Shown: positions 12,279 through 24,897 of the stretch, in pieces | Layout: each line of letters opens with the position of its first letter | Position numbering within the stretch: position 1 is the first letter of the stretch | NCBI RefSeq assembly: GCF_963675165.1 | Contig: NC_087379.1 | Coordinates: forward strand, 2,918,201-2,982,200 | Origin: Halichondria panicea | Lineage: Eukaryota > Porifera > Demospongiae > Suberitida > Halichondriidae | Direction of reading: 5' to 3' | DNA length: 64,000 bases | The notes under the pieces: model-generated | Told to the model about the DNA's origin: nothing | Databases searched by the model: none | Seen by the model: the letters and a program-made list of their open reading frames with translations, nothing else | Program-made: the position numbers and the translations under genes

Positions 12279-12856
12279 TCTAGTCATTCACTGTGCTTTT
12301 TATGTATACTTTGTTCCCATTTGTATTGTATAATTGTGCACATCATATTCTCATGCACTGCTCACACATGCTGTACTCACTCATATAAACTGTAAACTTA
12401 TCGGAATCCTCCAATGCAATATCTATCACTATGGTAACTGACACTACGATGTGATTCTGATGAAAGACAATGTGTATGATTTTCCCTTACCATAATATCA
12501 CATGTCTAAAAACATGCAATAAAAGTTAAGAGGTCCAACAAAGTTTGACAACATAGACCCACAATGTACACATGGACACCTTTGTGAGGCTTTTCTATTA
12601 CCTAACTTTATCATTGCTGCTGTATGTACACTTGTGCACTCAATAGGATTGACCCTTTCCCAAACAAAATTAATGATGCAAGTAGATGCAGTGCATGTGT
12701 TCCAACAAGGGCGTATGCCCTTGGTTCCAATGAACCATAATAATTATAGTGGTTTCTTCAGCTACTGAATTGTCCCCTACACCATGCAACTATCGAAAGC
12801 ACTGAGAGAGTGATTATAATTATGTTTACAATGTACTGACACGTTATAGCTGCACT

Positions 12857-12903
12857 TAGCCTCGAATCCAGGCCGATTAAAATACGGCCTGATCTCGAGG
12901 CTA
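12857..12903. mobile_element. 47-bp foldback mini-element with 9-bp TSD
   Basis: The element begins TAGCCTCGAATCCAGGCC and ends GGCCTGATCTCGAGGCTA. AGCTGCACT stands on both sides (12848-12856 and 12904-12912). The matching place at 66-74, and its repeat in the 500s, has a single AGCTGCACT, so this is a filled site against two empty ones. No coding capacity; it must be mobilised in trans. Confidence 0.88.
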
Positions 12904-13231
12904 AGCTGCACTCGGCTTGGATTCATCCTTTTTGATATACCAGTATCAGTCTTGTTTATATACAAGGCCATTCACATGATTATGGTGACAGACTGACATG
13001 TTTATTGTGATAATTATTGTATGTCTGATTTTTTGAGCTAATAAACCCACGAGTATACACAATCTCTGTTGCTTGTGTATCAGGCAGCTTCCCGAGTCAG
13101 AAGCCATGCATGCACTTTTGATCGTTAATGGTACTCCTTCAGGTGTGGGGTAGCTGTGTTGACATACATCAGCATGGAGATACTGCCCTTGATGCATGGG
13201 TGGGTTGATGGCTATAATTATATATATGCAC

Positions 13232-13371
13232 TCACAAAACACTTGGTTACACTAAATCACCATATTTGTACATTTTCCTCACATTTTCAATCTGAGGGCA
13301 TGCACAAAACACTTGGTTACACTAAATCACCATATTTGCACATTTTCCTCACATTTTCAATCTGAGGGCAT
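13232..13371. repeat. 68-bp block present twice in tandem
   Basis: The segment from CACAAAACACTTGG to CAATCTGAGGGCATG occurs twice back to back. Unit 1 has it once at each of its two matching places (about 890-955 and 396-459). No gene lies between 12,912 and 14,449 apart from the GPCR upstream region. Confidence 0.85.
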
Positions 13372-14146
13372 GTCACCACATGCTCTAGATTTATTTTGGT
13401 GTAGAGTTGAAATTGTGTGATACACACATAATTATGTATCGAGCTATAGTATTATACTATAGCTATCCTGCAGGCGAACATAACCATGCAGGGCTATATG
13501 TAAACAGAAGTCTTTATGTGCCTCTGCATGTCAGATGTATGGGATGTTATGACACGACTGACTGTACATGCTCAGCTGTATGAGTTACTGCATGTATATG
13601 TATACACAAAATTATACTGATTATGTAGTATACATGTTGGGAGCATCCCATGGAAGGCTGCTGGATCTCCCTGAGATGTTTGAAGTTGCATTTGTTGTAT
13701 GTTTTCCAACACTTATTAAGTTAATGACTCCTTCCTTTCAAGGATATCACATTCAATGCATGAATCCGTGTTATTACAGTACATTACTACTACACATGCC
13801 TGTAGGCATGCATCTAATTGATTGCAAACTACATAGGGTGTTACAGTAGTCATCATTTGTATCGTATATAATGTCAGAAATTAATGCTGTTTATGTGAGC
13901 CGCTATCATGTCCCAAATACTTGTAATCATAATAATATATAATATTTTCGGAGCCTGAAAATTGCATAAATTTATACTCGCATATTATTCTAGCACTACA
14001 TTGTACGGTACCGAATAATAACATCATGGCCATTCTAATTCGTAGCCCATTTAGCACCAAAATATTATGGTAGCCACTTTTTAATTGACATGACTCCAGC
14101 AAAATGAATAAGCCACTGTATACATGTTAATGCGTGTGTCTTAGAC

Positions 14147-14186
14147 TAGCCTTGACTCCAGCCCCTTCAGTCTGGAATCAAGGCTA
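14147..14186. mobile_element. 40-bp foldback mini-element (unit 2 counterpart of 1674-1713)
   Basis: Same insertion as in unit 1, with a few substitutions, flanked by GTCTTAGAC and GTCTTAGAT with two extra bases on the right. Confidence 0.7.
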
Positions 14187-14449
14187 TGGTCTTAGATCTA
14201 CCTTTTTGGTCAGCCTAAATATTCCCTAACCCTAATTTAATAAATCTTGGCAATAAGATCTATTATGAGGCCACAAATCAGATGAACTTGGTAGGCTTTG
14301 TTGTGTAGCACATGCATGCACGTACACAATTAAGGTGTATAGATCTAATGGCCCCTCAATCTGTTTGATAGATAGCTGTATTTAGTTTAAAGTATATATA
14401 TAGGAAATAACTCAGTAGATACTATAGCCTGTGTGTAAATTCTGCTACA

Positions 14450-15487
14450 ATGAATGTCTCTGTGGACAACATGTCTTCCTTGACTTGTGAGGAGAGACGT
14501 TACATTGGTAGAACAACTGTGGACTTTGATACAGAGGCCATCTTACGCTACCTTCTCGTGGGATACCTCATACTCCTATTCCCATTTTCAGTATGTCTCA
14601 ACGGATTTCTCATTATTCTCATGGCAACGATCAAGTCACTACACCAGACTGTGTACTTTCTAGCTCTTCAAGTAGTTGTGCTTGATTTCGGATTATCAAT
14701 ATTTGTACTACCAATCACAATTGCAAATGCAATTGCTGGAAAATGGACATTTGACCCTACATTTTGTTCGCTGTCAATCTTTGTTATCCATTTAATCAGA
14801 ATGACACGGTATTGGTTGATGTTTGTATTTGTGAGCGATCGATTTGCCTCGGTATTTTTCCCATTCTCGTATTTACAATACCAGAAAAAGTTTGTGATCA
14901 TCCTGTCCATAATGGCTTGGGCTATTTCACTCTCTTTTGCTATTTTGCCTGTGGCTCTTGACTGTGAAGTCTTTAGTCGTGTTGCTTTTTATTGCACTGG
15001 TGGCAATGGTTGCACGAACACCAATGTCTGTCAGTCTTCCAGATTAGTAACAGTCACTTTGACAAATATCATGGGAAGCTTTGTACCACTTGTGCTCTAT
15101 ATAATCCTATTCCTGAAAGCAAAAATGTTACAGAAATCTATTATCGTACCCAACTGTGACGGTGATGATTCAAATCGCAGAAACAATGCTCGCCACAATA
15201 CCACATTCTTTTGCCTTTTTCTCGCATTATTTGGGGTCAACGTAATTCCATTCTCCTTCTTTATACTTGGAAATTCCATCCTCAACACCCTTTCGATCCC
15301 TCCTCCTTCACAGTATGTCATTACAACCATAATTTTTAGATCGTTGTACAATATTCTGCCATTAATTGATGCCATCGCCATAATAAGAAACAGTGATTTT
15401 CGACAGGCTATCCGTTTATTCAAATCGAAACTTTTGGTTAAACGAAACAGATTTGTTACTCTGCTAAGAAGAATGGACTCAGTTTAA
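14450..15487 (+). CDS. Rhodopsin-like GPCR, copy 1b (intact, longer tail)
   Basis: Single-exon, 345-aa protein nearly identical to copy 1a, with the same Asn (TM1), Asp (TM2), SDRF, Trp (TM4) and LPLIDAIAII signatures. The main change is at the C-terminus. A deletion of several dozen bases around 15,435-15,445 removes the stop used by 1a, so the protein reads on into former 3' sequence and gains a basic tail (VKRNRFVTLLRRMDSV). This tail could affect G-protein or arrestin coupling. Scattered substitutions, for example in the second outer loop (CEVFSRVAFYC against CAMFSRTAFYC), separate it from 1a. Confidence 0.88.
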   Translation: MNVSVDNMSSLTCEERRYIGRTTVDFDTEAILRYLLVGYLILLFPFSVCLNGFLIILMATIKSLHQTVYFLALQVVVLDFGLSIFVLPITIANAIAGKWTFDPTFCSLSIFVIHLIRMTRYWLMFVFVSDRFASVFFPFSYLQYQKKFVIILSIMAWAISLSFAILPVALDCEVFSRVAFYCTGGNGCTNTNVCQSSRLVTVTLTNIMGSFVPLVLYIILFLKAKMLQKSIIVPNCDGDDSNRRNNARHNTTFFCLFLALFGVNVIPFSFFILGNSILNTLSIPPPSQYVITTIIFRSLYNILPLIDAIAIIRNSDFRQAIRLFKSKLLVKRNRFVTLLRRMDSV

Positions 15488-15565
15488 CATTAGTAGCTGG
15501 CAGTGCATGTAGATCTCATTGATGTTAGTGTGATTTGCAAGTAGTGTATCCAGCTGCATTGTATA

Positions 15566-15712
15566 TACCGTATAATTATATATCGGGTATATATTTTGAG
15601 TGTATAAATGTTCGTGGTTTTCGCTGATTAAGCATAATGCATGCTGCAAAAAGGCTGCTATTCCGCGAAAGTTTATCCTGGGAAATATACCGGCTATTAT
15701 AATTATGGTATA
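15566..15712. mobile_element. Decayed ACCGTAT-type MITE (unit 2 counterpart)
   Basis: Same element and position relative to the GPCR as 3139-3283, with small differences. The internal block here reads ATTCCGCGAAAG, closer to the copy at 36948-37157. Confidence 0.6.
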
Positions 15713-16560
15713 TATAAAGTCATGCATGAGACCTACAGGGGAGAGCCTTTTATCGGCCTGCATGTATATACGTCAATCCAACGTTATTCACACATAATAA
15801 TTATGATCTAGTACTATAACAAGTAAGTCATGACAAGCTGCATGCAATCAAGAGTCCATAATAATTATATGAACTCTTAATGAAAAATTATCGACGGGAA
15901 TGCAAATGAGCAGTGTTTTAGTTCTTGTTGTAGATGAAAATGATGTTCGGCATAATAGGGCGTATGCATTACTACAATTCCTATTATATATGGTGCAGTA
16001 CATGTACATCTTTGTACGTATACAAGCGGTACATGTATTAATGAGGTGTGCACTGGCCCATTTAACCATAATTAGTTATAGCTAGATGCAGTGTTGAATT
16101 ATTGTCTGATGAGGTTTGGTGGCCCATGGCAGGGGAACATTATCAACCTTACACCAGATTGTGCATGTACTTTTCTAACTCTACAAGCGCATGTGTGTAC
16201 TATTCATGACATTGACGTATATACAGGCCAGTATGTCTCTCCCCCTTTGCTTGTTTCGATGATTTTTAGGGTTATTCCCTGGCCATCGCATAATGTGTAT
16301 TTCACCTTTGGTAAACCTTCCCTGGTCATAAATAAAGTCTAGCACTATACTAAATTACTCTAAAACTATGAACCCACAAATCAGTGATACAGTTTGTACG
16401 AATTGTATACTGTAGCACCGTAGCAAAGGTGATGCTGGCCCTTATTAGTTTCAGGCTGGGTGCATTGATTATCGATGCTGAAATCTGTTGAGACATGCTG
16501 CATTAGTTCAAGAAGTAGACACTCAGTAGATGCCAGCACTCACTGTGTATACTTGCTACA
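15713..16560. other. Spacer between GPCR copies 1b and 2b, no gene
   Basis: Matches 3284-4101 of unit 1. No gene is recognised. Confidence 0.6.
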
Positions 16561-17584
16561 ATGAATGTCTCTGTGGACAACACGTCTTTCTTGACCTGTG
16601 AGGAGAGATGTTACATCGGTGGAACAACTGCGCATGGACTTTAATACATGCAGAGGCCATCTTACGCCGGGATACCTCCTATTCCTGTTCCCATTTTCAG
16701 TATGTCTCAACAGATTTCTCATCATTCTCATGGTAATGATTAAGTCACTCACTACACTAGACTGTATACTTTCTCAGTTGTGCTTGATTTCGGATTATCA
16801 ACTTTGTACTACCAATCACAATTGCAAATGCAAATGCAAATGCAAATTTGACCCCACATTTTTGTTTGCTGTCGATTTTGTCACCTATTTAATCAGAATG
16901 ACAGGGTATTGGTTAATGTTTGTGTTTGTGAGCAATCGATTTGCCTCAATATTTTCCCCATTTAAAACCAGAAAAGGTTTGTGATCATCCTGTCCATAAT
17001 GGCTTGGGCTACTTCACTCTCTTTTGCATGTGACTGTGAAGTGTTTAGTCGTTTCGTTTTTTATTTAATACACCGGTGGCAATAGTTGCACAAAATTTAA
17101 TACCTATGTCTACCATGCAGATTGTTAACAGTTCTGTTGACAAATAAAATCATGGGAAGCCTTGTATGCTTGTGCTCAATGTAAAAAGCAAAAATATTAC
17201 AGAAATCTTATTCTACCTAACTGTGACGGTGATGATTCAAAAACAATGCTCGCCACAATACCACCTTCTTTTGCCTTTTTTCTTGCACTATTTGGGGTCA
17301 ACACAATTACATTCTTCTTTATTCAGTGGAACCCCTCTATAACGGACACCTTTGGGGAACAATGTTTTGGCCTTTATACAGAGGTGGCCTTTGTTGAGGG
17401 GTTGTTTTGTACGCAAACTGTTCATTTGGTATCTGGGTGCCTGGCCGTTATATAGCAACTGGCCTTTATTCGGAGGTGCAGAGGTTCCACTGTATAATTA
17501 TAGTTGGAAATTCATCTTTCCACTCTTTTGATCCCTCCTCCTTCACAGTACGCCACTGCCACGAATCTAAAACTTTTTGGTTAG
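16561..17584 (+). pseudogene. GPCR copy 2b (decayed, with MITE insertion)
   Basis: Counterpart of 2a with shared frameshifts. The stretch around 16,820-16,850 has an expanded GCAAAT hexamer where intact copies have a single GCAAATGCAATTGCTGG region at the TM2-TM3 loop. A 159-bp element has inserted at 17334-17492, inside the TM6-TM7 region. Not functional. Confidence 0.9.
17334..17492. mobile_element. 159-bp MITE in GPCR 2b
   Basis: Ends are CAGTGGAACCCCTCTATAAC on the left and GCAGAGGTTCCACTG on the right, followed by TA. Copy 2a lacks it at 4870-4880. The internal text (ACACCTTTGGGGAACAATG, GGCCTTTAT) matches, in reverse orientation, the element at 45974-46122. The TA target and CAGT ends suit the Tc1/mariner-pogo group. 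Confidence 0.82.
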
Positions 17585-18645
17585 GTATACCTTCGATTCC
17601 GATTCCGATTCCAATTTACCCATTCCCGCTTTACACCTATCTAGTATCACTTTATGAACAAAATGGAATTGCAGACCAGTTTTTCTTAAGAAGAATGGAC
17701 TCATTTTAACATTATCTAGCTGACACTGACACAGCCTGACAGTGCATGTAGATCTCATGTTGTAATCGCAATTGTAAGTAGTATGTCTGTAGCAAAGTCC
17801 CACAAAAACATTTGCAATGTGAAAATGTCTATAGGATAAAACCAAGAAGTATCGAAACAAGCGAGAGGGGAGAGACTGAGTCACATATCAACTGCACGTC
17901 AATCCGTCACAACGTTATTACTCACACATCTATTACCGTAGTTATAATAATTATAGTACATGACAAGTACATGCAATGATATCGGTGCCAATGTTTTTAG
18001 CCGGGAATGCAATTGACACATAATTAAATCTGTAGTTGTTGTTGGAGGAGAAAATGATTGACATACTAACAGTACAAACGATACATGTATACATCTTTGT
18101 ACCAAACGTTAGGAAAGTGTACATGTATAAATTTCATCATGCACTGCCACCTATAGCTATATAGCTAGCTATAATATATAGATGTAGTACATTTGAATTC
18201 AGGTCCAAGGAGTCTCTTCATGCTTTGATATTGCACTGAGTCTGGTGGTCCAGGGAATATTAAAGTGTTGTCAAATGTAATGTAGTGATACATTGTCAAG
18301 TGTGTGTACATGTGAGATTGATACGGGCCGGTATGTCTCTCCCCCATTGCTTGTTTTGATGTACATATGAGATTGATACAGGCCGATATGGCTCTCCTCC
18401 ATTGCTTGTTTTGGGCTTTGGCCAACCTAAATGAGCTTCCTGACCATGGAGTCTAGTACTAGAGTCAATGTGTATGAAGCCACAAATCAGTAATACAGTT
18501 TGCAGGCTTTGCTGCGAAATGTGCTGTAGCACAGTAATGTACACAAAGGTGATGTTGGCATGTTTTAGGTGCAATGATTCTATTGAAATGGTTGAAGACG
18601 TAAACACCGATATGATGCCAGCACTGTGTAGACTTGCATGCTACA
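17585..18645. other. Spacer between GPCR copies 2b and 3b, no gene
   Basis: Matches 4970-5842 but is longer. It carries about 150 bp (around 18,045-18,260) absent from unit 1, including TAGCTATATAGCTAGCTATA. Nothing coding is recognised. Confidence 0.55.
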
Positions 18646-19602
18646 ATGAATGTCTCTGTGGACAACATGTCTTCCTTAATCTTGACCTGTGAGGAGAGAC
18701 GTTACATTGGTAGAACAACTCTGGACTTTGATACAGAGGCCATCTTACGCTACTTTCTCGTGGGATACCTCATACTCCTGGTCCCATTCTCAACATGTCT
18801 CAACGGATTTCTCATCATTCTCATGGTAACGATCAAGTCACTACACCAGATTGTGTACTTTCTAACTCTTCAAGTAGTTGTGCTTGATTTCGGATTATCA
18901 ATCTTTGCATTATCAATCACAATTGCAAATGCAATTGACATTTGACCCTACATTTTGTTCGCTGTCGATCTTTGTTATCCATTTGATAAGAATGACACGG
19001 TATTGGTTAATGTTTGTGTTTGTGAGCATTGATTTGCCTCCCATTCTCATACTTGAAATACCAGAAAAAGTTTGCAGTCATCCTGTCCATTATGGCTTGG
19101 GCTATTTCACTCTCTTTTGCTATTTTGCTTGTGGCTCTTGACTGCATGTGCAATGTTTAGTCGTATCGCTTTTTATTGCACTGGTGGCAATGGTTGCACG
19201 AACACCAATGTCTGGCAGTCTTCCAGATTAGTAACAGTCACTTTGACAAATATCATGGGAAGCTTTGTACCACTTGTGTTCTGTTGTTACAGAAATCTAT
19301 TATCGTACCTAATTGTGACGGTGATGATTTAAATCGCAGAAACAATGCTCGCCACAATATCACATTCTTTTTCCTTTTTCTTTCACTATTTGGGGTCAAC
19401 ATAATTCCATTCTCCTTCTTTATAGTTGGAAATTCCATCCTCGACACCCTTTCGATCCCTCCTCCTTCACAGTACGTCATTGCCACCACCATTTTTAGAT
19501 CGTTGTACAATATTCTGCCGCTAATCGATGCCATAGCCATATTAAAGAAACAGTGATTTTCGACAGGCTGTTCGTTCATTCAAATCGAAACTTCTTGGTT
19601 AG
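18646..19602 (+). pseudogene. GPCR copy 3b (broken)
   Basis: Keeps TM1 in frame (LVGYLILLVPFSTCLNGF), where 3a is shifted. It then loses 11 nt at the TM2-TM3 loop (GCAATTGACATTTGACC) and more bases before and inside TM5. The TM6-TM7 part at about 19,300-19,555 is clean. One extra base at TTAAAGAAACAG shifts the tail. Different lesions in 3a and 3b show that decay continued independently after duplication. Confidence 0.88.
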
Positions 19603-20854
19603 ATTTACCTTCGACCGATTTACCAGTTCCCGCTTTACACCCATGTATGAATAGCAGACTATAGATTTAATTGTTACTCTGTATGCATGCAAAGTAGCAG
19701 TTTAATATTAGATCTAGCTGAGTGTGCATGTAGATCTTATTATTGTGATTTGTCTATAGCTATTATGTACAATGCAATGTGCTATAGGATAAAGTATCGA
19801 CAAGCGACAAGAGAGTACCATAATTATATCGGAAATCTGTCTCACATCGTTATTCACATTTATTAGTATTATCATGACAAGTGCATTGCGGTGTCATACT
19901 TTGTGCCGGGAATGCAACAGACTGAACTGACAAGTGTTTTACATAATTATGTTGTAACATGCAGTTGTTGGAGGTGAAAATGATTTGACATACATACTAC
20001 GGTACAGTATACACGCATGTACCAAAAGTATTGTACAACAATTTAAAGTGGTATATACATGTATATATTTCCTCAAAGACATGTGTATATAGGGCCATTA
20101 ATTTATCACGTGCACTATAATCATTAGCTTGAATCTAGCCTCGATTCCAAGCCGCTGAGGCTATTCAAGGGGCTGGAGTCGAGGCTAGCTTGAATCCAGA
20201 TATGAGCCTCAGGAGTCTCTGGTTTTATATTGTCACTGAAGTCTGGTGGTTCAGGAGGATCGAACATAATTAGCATACTCTTAAAGAAAAAAAGAACTAT
20301 ACTTATAATTATAAAACGTATAACTATTTCTATAGCGCGGACATGTTAATTTGCTAAAGTATATATACATAACACCAAGTTAAGAACACTAACTAGCGAA
20401 GCTTAAGTACAGAACACCAAGTTGAGAACACATGCAGTTACTCACTTTCCCCTACTGACCTCCCCTCCTCTTAACTCGGCCAGTGTTGACTGAGTACGAT
20501 GGAGAAACTCTGACAAAGAATAGCGGGACCAGATTTCTCTGCTACTGAAATTAATTTGTGAGCGACCAGATCTGGAAACCATGCACACACCATCTTACAT
20601 ATCTAGATCTAGTCACCTTTGGTCAGCCTGAATGAGCTTACTCCGATTGATGCCTGTGAGGACAGAGACACACACATGCACCGTTCAGTGCTCAACATTC
20701 CCTGGCCATGTTGATGGCACCTATGTGTTTATTAGGTGCAATGATAGCGTTTCAGGGGCGCGCAGTGATAGTTGCATTAGTTTAACTATCACTATCAAGT
20801 TCATTGTTCAATTAGTTCAAGTTAGGAAACTCATTAGATGCCAGCACTGCAAAA
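19603..20854. other. Spacer between GPCR copies 3b and 4b
   Basis: Matches 6841-8048; it differs mainly by the 52-bp insertion at 20136-20187 and small indels. No gene. Confidence 0.6.
20136..20187. mobile_element. 52-bp foldback mini-element with 9-bp TSD
   Basis: Begins TAGCCTCGATTCCAAGCC and ends GGCTGGAGTCGAGGCTA. GCTTGAATC flanks it on both sides (20127-20135, 20188-20196). Unit 1 has one GCTTGAATC and no element at about 7389-7397. Same family as 12857-12903. Confidence 0.88.
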
Positions 20855-21876
20855 ATGAATGTCTCTGTGAACAACATGTCTTCCTTGACTTGTGAGGAGA
20901 GACGTTACATTGGTAGAACAACTGTGGACTTTGATACAGAGGCCGTTTTACGCTACCTTCTCGTGGGATACCTCATACTCCTATTTCCATTCTCAGCATG
21001 TCTCAACGGATTTCTCATTATTCTCATGGCAACGATCAAGTTACTACACCAGACTGTGTACTTTCTAGCGCTTCAAGTAGTAATGGTTGATTTCGGATTA
21101 ATAATCTTCGTAACACCTATCACAATCGCAAATGCAATTGCTGGAAAATGCACATTTGACCCTATATTTTGTTCGCTGTCGATCTTTGTTATCCATTTAA
21201 TCAGAATGACACGGTATTGGTTGATGTTTGTATTTGTGAGCGACCTCGGTATTTTTCCCATTCTCGTATTTACAATACCAGAAAAAGTTTGTGATCATCC
21301 TGTCCATAATGGCTTGGGCTATTTCACTCTCTTTTGCTATTATTTTTGCCTGTGGCTCTTGACTGTGAAGTCTTTAGTCGTGTTGCTTTTTATTGCACTG
21401 GCGGCAATGGTTGCACGAACACCAATGTCTGTCAGTCTTCCAGATTAGTAACAGTCACTTTGACCAATATCATGGGAAGCTTTGTACCACTTGTGCTCTA
21501 TATAATCCTATTCCTAAAAGCAAAAATGTTACAGAAATCTATCATCTGTGACAGTGATGATTCAATTCGCAGACAGAATACTCGACACAATACCACATTC
21601 TTTTTCCTTTTTCTCGCATTATTTGGAGTGAACATAATTCCATTCTTCTTCTTTATAGTTGGAAATTCCATTCTCTCCATTCTTTCGATCCCACCTACTT
21701 CACAGTATGTCATTGCCACCATCATTTTTAGATCGTTGTACAATATTCTGCCATTAATCGATGCCATCGCCATAATAATAAGCAGTGATTTTCGACAAGC
21801 TGTCCGTTTATTCAAATCGAAGCTGGTTAGGTCTACCTCCAATTCCGATTCATCCATTCCCGCTTTACACCTATAG
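20855..21876 (+). pseudogene. GPCR copy 4b (broken)
   Basis: The N-terminal half (MNVSVNNMSS to TM3) is in frame. The 8-nt loss after VSD at the TM3 end and the 4-nt gain in TM4, both shared with 4a, put the second half in another frame (from about 21,345, PVALDCEVFSRVAFYC, to 21,876). These two lesions were present before the unit duplicated. The two halves overlap as open frames of about 198 and 180 codons, so at most partial proteins could be made. Confidence 0.88.
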
Positions 21877-22313
21877 AACTCATGTTTAGCCGTCACTTTA
21901 TGAACTAAAGTGAATAGCAAACTATTACTCAAGTTAATGACTCAGTTTTAACATAATACACATTACGTAGATAGATCTAGCTGTCGTAGTTTTTGCACAT
22001 AAAGTATTTTCACTGTGTTCAAAGTGTGAATAATACGATCTCCTTATCTCAATTGTCAGTATACATGTAGAGGTTACTTAGAGCCTCTAACATGTGCATG
22101 TTAAGTCATGTTACAAGCTCTGTATAATAATCTGCATGTTTAACGGGAAATTTTTGCTGGTGCAAATTTTCGCTCATTTGGCTCCAGCAGAACTTTTTGT
22201 GGATTCTACAATAGGTATCGAATCCGTTTATAGGTTGTGCTCCATTGTCACTTATAAACTGAATTGTGTTCATTATTCACATTTTGTGCAAATTCTGTGG
22301 TTCAAATAATGTA

Positions 22314-22597
22314 CAGTAGAACCTCGATTATCCGGAACCTCGATTATCCGGCTTGGCAGTTTTCTGATTACATAATTCAGAAAATGGGCGTGTCCCTCAA
22401 ATGCGCATGCGCGTTGCAGCAGTTACCATGGAGACATGCCTGCTTTTCTTTTGCGCATGCGCAGACAACATGTGGCACTGCTGTTCATCAATAAAGTGGG
22501 TGGATCAAGGCGTGGTTTATCTATTCGATTATCCGGCATATTCACTTATCCGGCCTGCTTCTGGAACCAAGGTGTCCGGATAATCGAGGTTCTACTG
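22314..22597. mobile_element. 284-bp pogo/Tigger-like MITE
   Basis: Terminal inverted repeats start CAGTAGAACCTCGATTATCC on both ends and are flanked by TA (22312-22313, 22598-22599). The matching site in unit 1 (9504-9505) is a single TA with perfect flanks, so the insertion followed the duplication or was excised cleanly from unit 1. CAGT ends plus a TA target duplication are typical of the Tc1/mariner-pogo superfamily. Internal short open frames are not conserved proteins. Confidence 0.9.
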
Positions 22598-22959
22598 TAT
22601 ACTGATAATAATTCAAGTATACATAGCATTGTAATAACAGTGCACATTTAGTAAGAGTGCATGCTTAATTGTTAGTAAAAGAGGTCCTTTTATAAACTTG
22701 GCAAATCAATTATAGTCAGTTCTTTTGGGCAACAGTGAACTGATAATACTTCGAGTTACTGGTGGCGTTGACTGCAGAAGCATCTTGTACAATGTGTTTT
22801 TTCAGCACGGTCAAACCTTCAGTAAAAGAGAGTATGTTAATTTGCTATAATTTATAAGCGCTATGGCAGACAATACAAATGTAGCTGTACCAGCTGTCTT
22901 GCAAGCCATGTCAAGATCCTCAGACTCAAGGTAAAGGGGGTGCAGATTCTATTCCCCCT

Positions 22960-24475
22960 TCATTCACAGGCAGTGACAATAAGTATGCATCCTTTAGGCT
23001 TCAAATACCGACACACATTCTTAAAATAACGATAGAAAGTTTCCTTATCATCACATACTGCCTCCAGACAAAGATTAGTGTGGATAATGTCAAACTTCTC
23101 TTGGATATTATCGCCAAGGGGCTTGTCAGCTCTAGCATCACAGGGGGCCAATTGATGAATCTTGTCCCGGATTTCTTGCTCACGGAGGTCAACAGCATTA
23201 GGGTCACTATTGTCTTCGAGTGTTCTCACCACATACTCAATATATGGTTTCCAGTTGTGACCTTTTCAAATAAGGTCAAATAAAAGTATACACAACGCAT
23301 TTATAGCTAGCCTACGCCTTTCTTTTAATTACAGCGCCACTCTAATAGAAGCACCAATTGCAAGTCCTGCTTATTTTACAGTATTAGAGTGCCAAGTAAA
23401 TTATATATGTTTTGCTGGCGCTTAGGTAATTATTATAGCGCAGCCTGAAATCGAGGCTACATTATCTCTATTATACAGCCTCGTGGAACAGCTAACTATT
23501 ACGTTGCCACTCTAATGTAAGTGCCAACATTTTTTTGTGGCACTGTAGTCTATGAAGCACACCCCTCATTTATAATAGCGTGTCAACAACAATTTCTGTG
23601 CACTTCATAGTCTCACGAGCAGACGTGGGAGGGAGGGAATGTCTGGTCACTATTGCAGCAATTCCGTGGACCCCTGCCAGAATGTTGGCAATGCCAATCA
23701 GATTTGTCTACATTCCTCAGTGCCATGGAATTGCTGCAATAGTTACCAGACGTTCCATCTAGGACAAGTCCTGCTCGCGAGACTATGCACTTCACTGCTT
23801 TAATAGCTAGTTTCAGTCAACATTTTCTTCCTCCACCCCATGTTTCTAGCAAGACCCTTGGCAGTAAAAAGCGCAGTAATACAACACACTAAAAAAACTG
23901 CCTTTGAAAGCTTCCAAGCTCCTGGTGACATACAAAACGCTTCTATATAATTATATATGATGCGCAGTAGGCGTGAATGCTCAGCACAGGACTAAAAATC
24001 TCAGTGGGACGCTTTCCAGTGCTGGGTTAATTGCGGGGTGTCTGGGGCGAAACACGGATCAACTTGTGGCATAACATGTACACAGAATCGAAGTGATTTT
24101 GTGTGCACATGCTCCGTTTCCAATCCCCTTCCTTCTTATATCCATTACTTTACTCTACTCACCATCAGGATTCTTGCTTTTCCACAATTCTATTTCTGCC
24201 CTGCTGGTGTCTGCAAAGTCAGTGAAGGTGATGCTGCTAACGAATGGTGTAACACTGATCAGATCCCACACTGTTGGGCCCCCACCAAACTCAAGCATTG
24301 ATGTTTTTGTGGGGTCAAACTCCTTGCCATGCTCCTGGTAGAATGTGTGCCAACATTTGAGAATTGCAGCATGATACCACAGGTCATGCGGATCGGTGAA
24401 TCGCTGAAGATAAGCCTTACTATTGAAGTGGAGGTTAGTCTCCTCTCTGTATGACAGTACTTCTTGATCCTCCAT
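22960..24475 (-). pseudogene. NNMT/PNMT-like methyltransferase, copy 2 (C-terminally truncated)
   Basis: Same two-exon layout as copy 1: exons 24475-24163 and 23261-22960. A 19-nt deletion near 22,960 shifts the frame, so the protein ends at ...LIVTACE-stop after 204 aa against 243 in copy 1. The SAM-binding part is intact (LEFGGGPTVWDL), but the last strand and helix of the fold are lost. I class it as a probable pseudogene. A truncated but expressed protein is possible. Confidence 0.75.
23597..23796. mobile_element. Foldback element private to unit 2
   Basis: Arms of about 75-90 nt are inverted: the left has CATAGTCTCACGAGCAG and TATTGCAGCAATTCCGTGG; the right, reversed, has CATAGTCTCGCGAGCAG and TATTGCAGCAATTCCATGG. 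It sits in the methyltransferase copy 2 intron. Unit 1 has a different foldback there. Confidence 0.72.
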
Positions 24476-24897
24476 ATCCCACAGCTTCAATGTCAGACCC
24501 AGTACTTTAATACAAGAGCTAGAGGTGAATAGCACTCCTTTTTCTGTTCTTTGTCACAATAGTTCAATAAGATAAAATAAGGAATAAATTGGAGGAACAA
24601 AGAAAGAAAGAAGGAAGAGACAGGAGAGCTTCCTTCTTTGTTCCTTCAATTTTCGCTTCTTAAGAACAGAAAAAGGAGAGGCTGCAAAGGAGGCTACATT
24701 AGTGGTTGAGCCACTTCATTCGTGGATAATATTTCGTGGTTGCTGCTTGCAAAGGTAGGCAAGATCACTTCATTTGTGGGTAAAATATTTGTGGTCAGAG
24801 CTTCAACTACGAAATTACCAGCTATACAGTAATTATAGTACTGAACATTTTCTTATACACTATGGCACAACAAAATTAATGCAGTTAACAACACAGA

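Larger units (their letters stand above)
12733..24616. repeat. Tandem segmental duplication, unit 2
   Basis: Direct repeat of 463-11,763 with the same gene order. Differences from unit 1 include private insertions (12857-12903, 17334-17492, 20136-20187, 22314-22597, 23597-23796), a duplicated 68-bp block at 13,232-13,371, and indels that break different genes. The right edge is the same purine-rich stretch as unit 1, near 24,616. Confidence 0.93.
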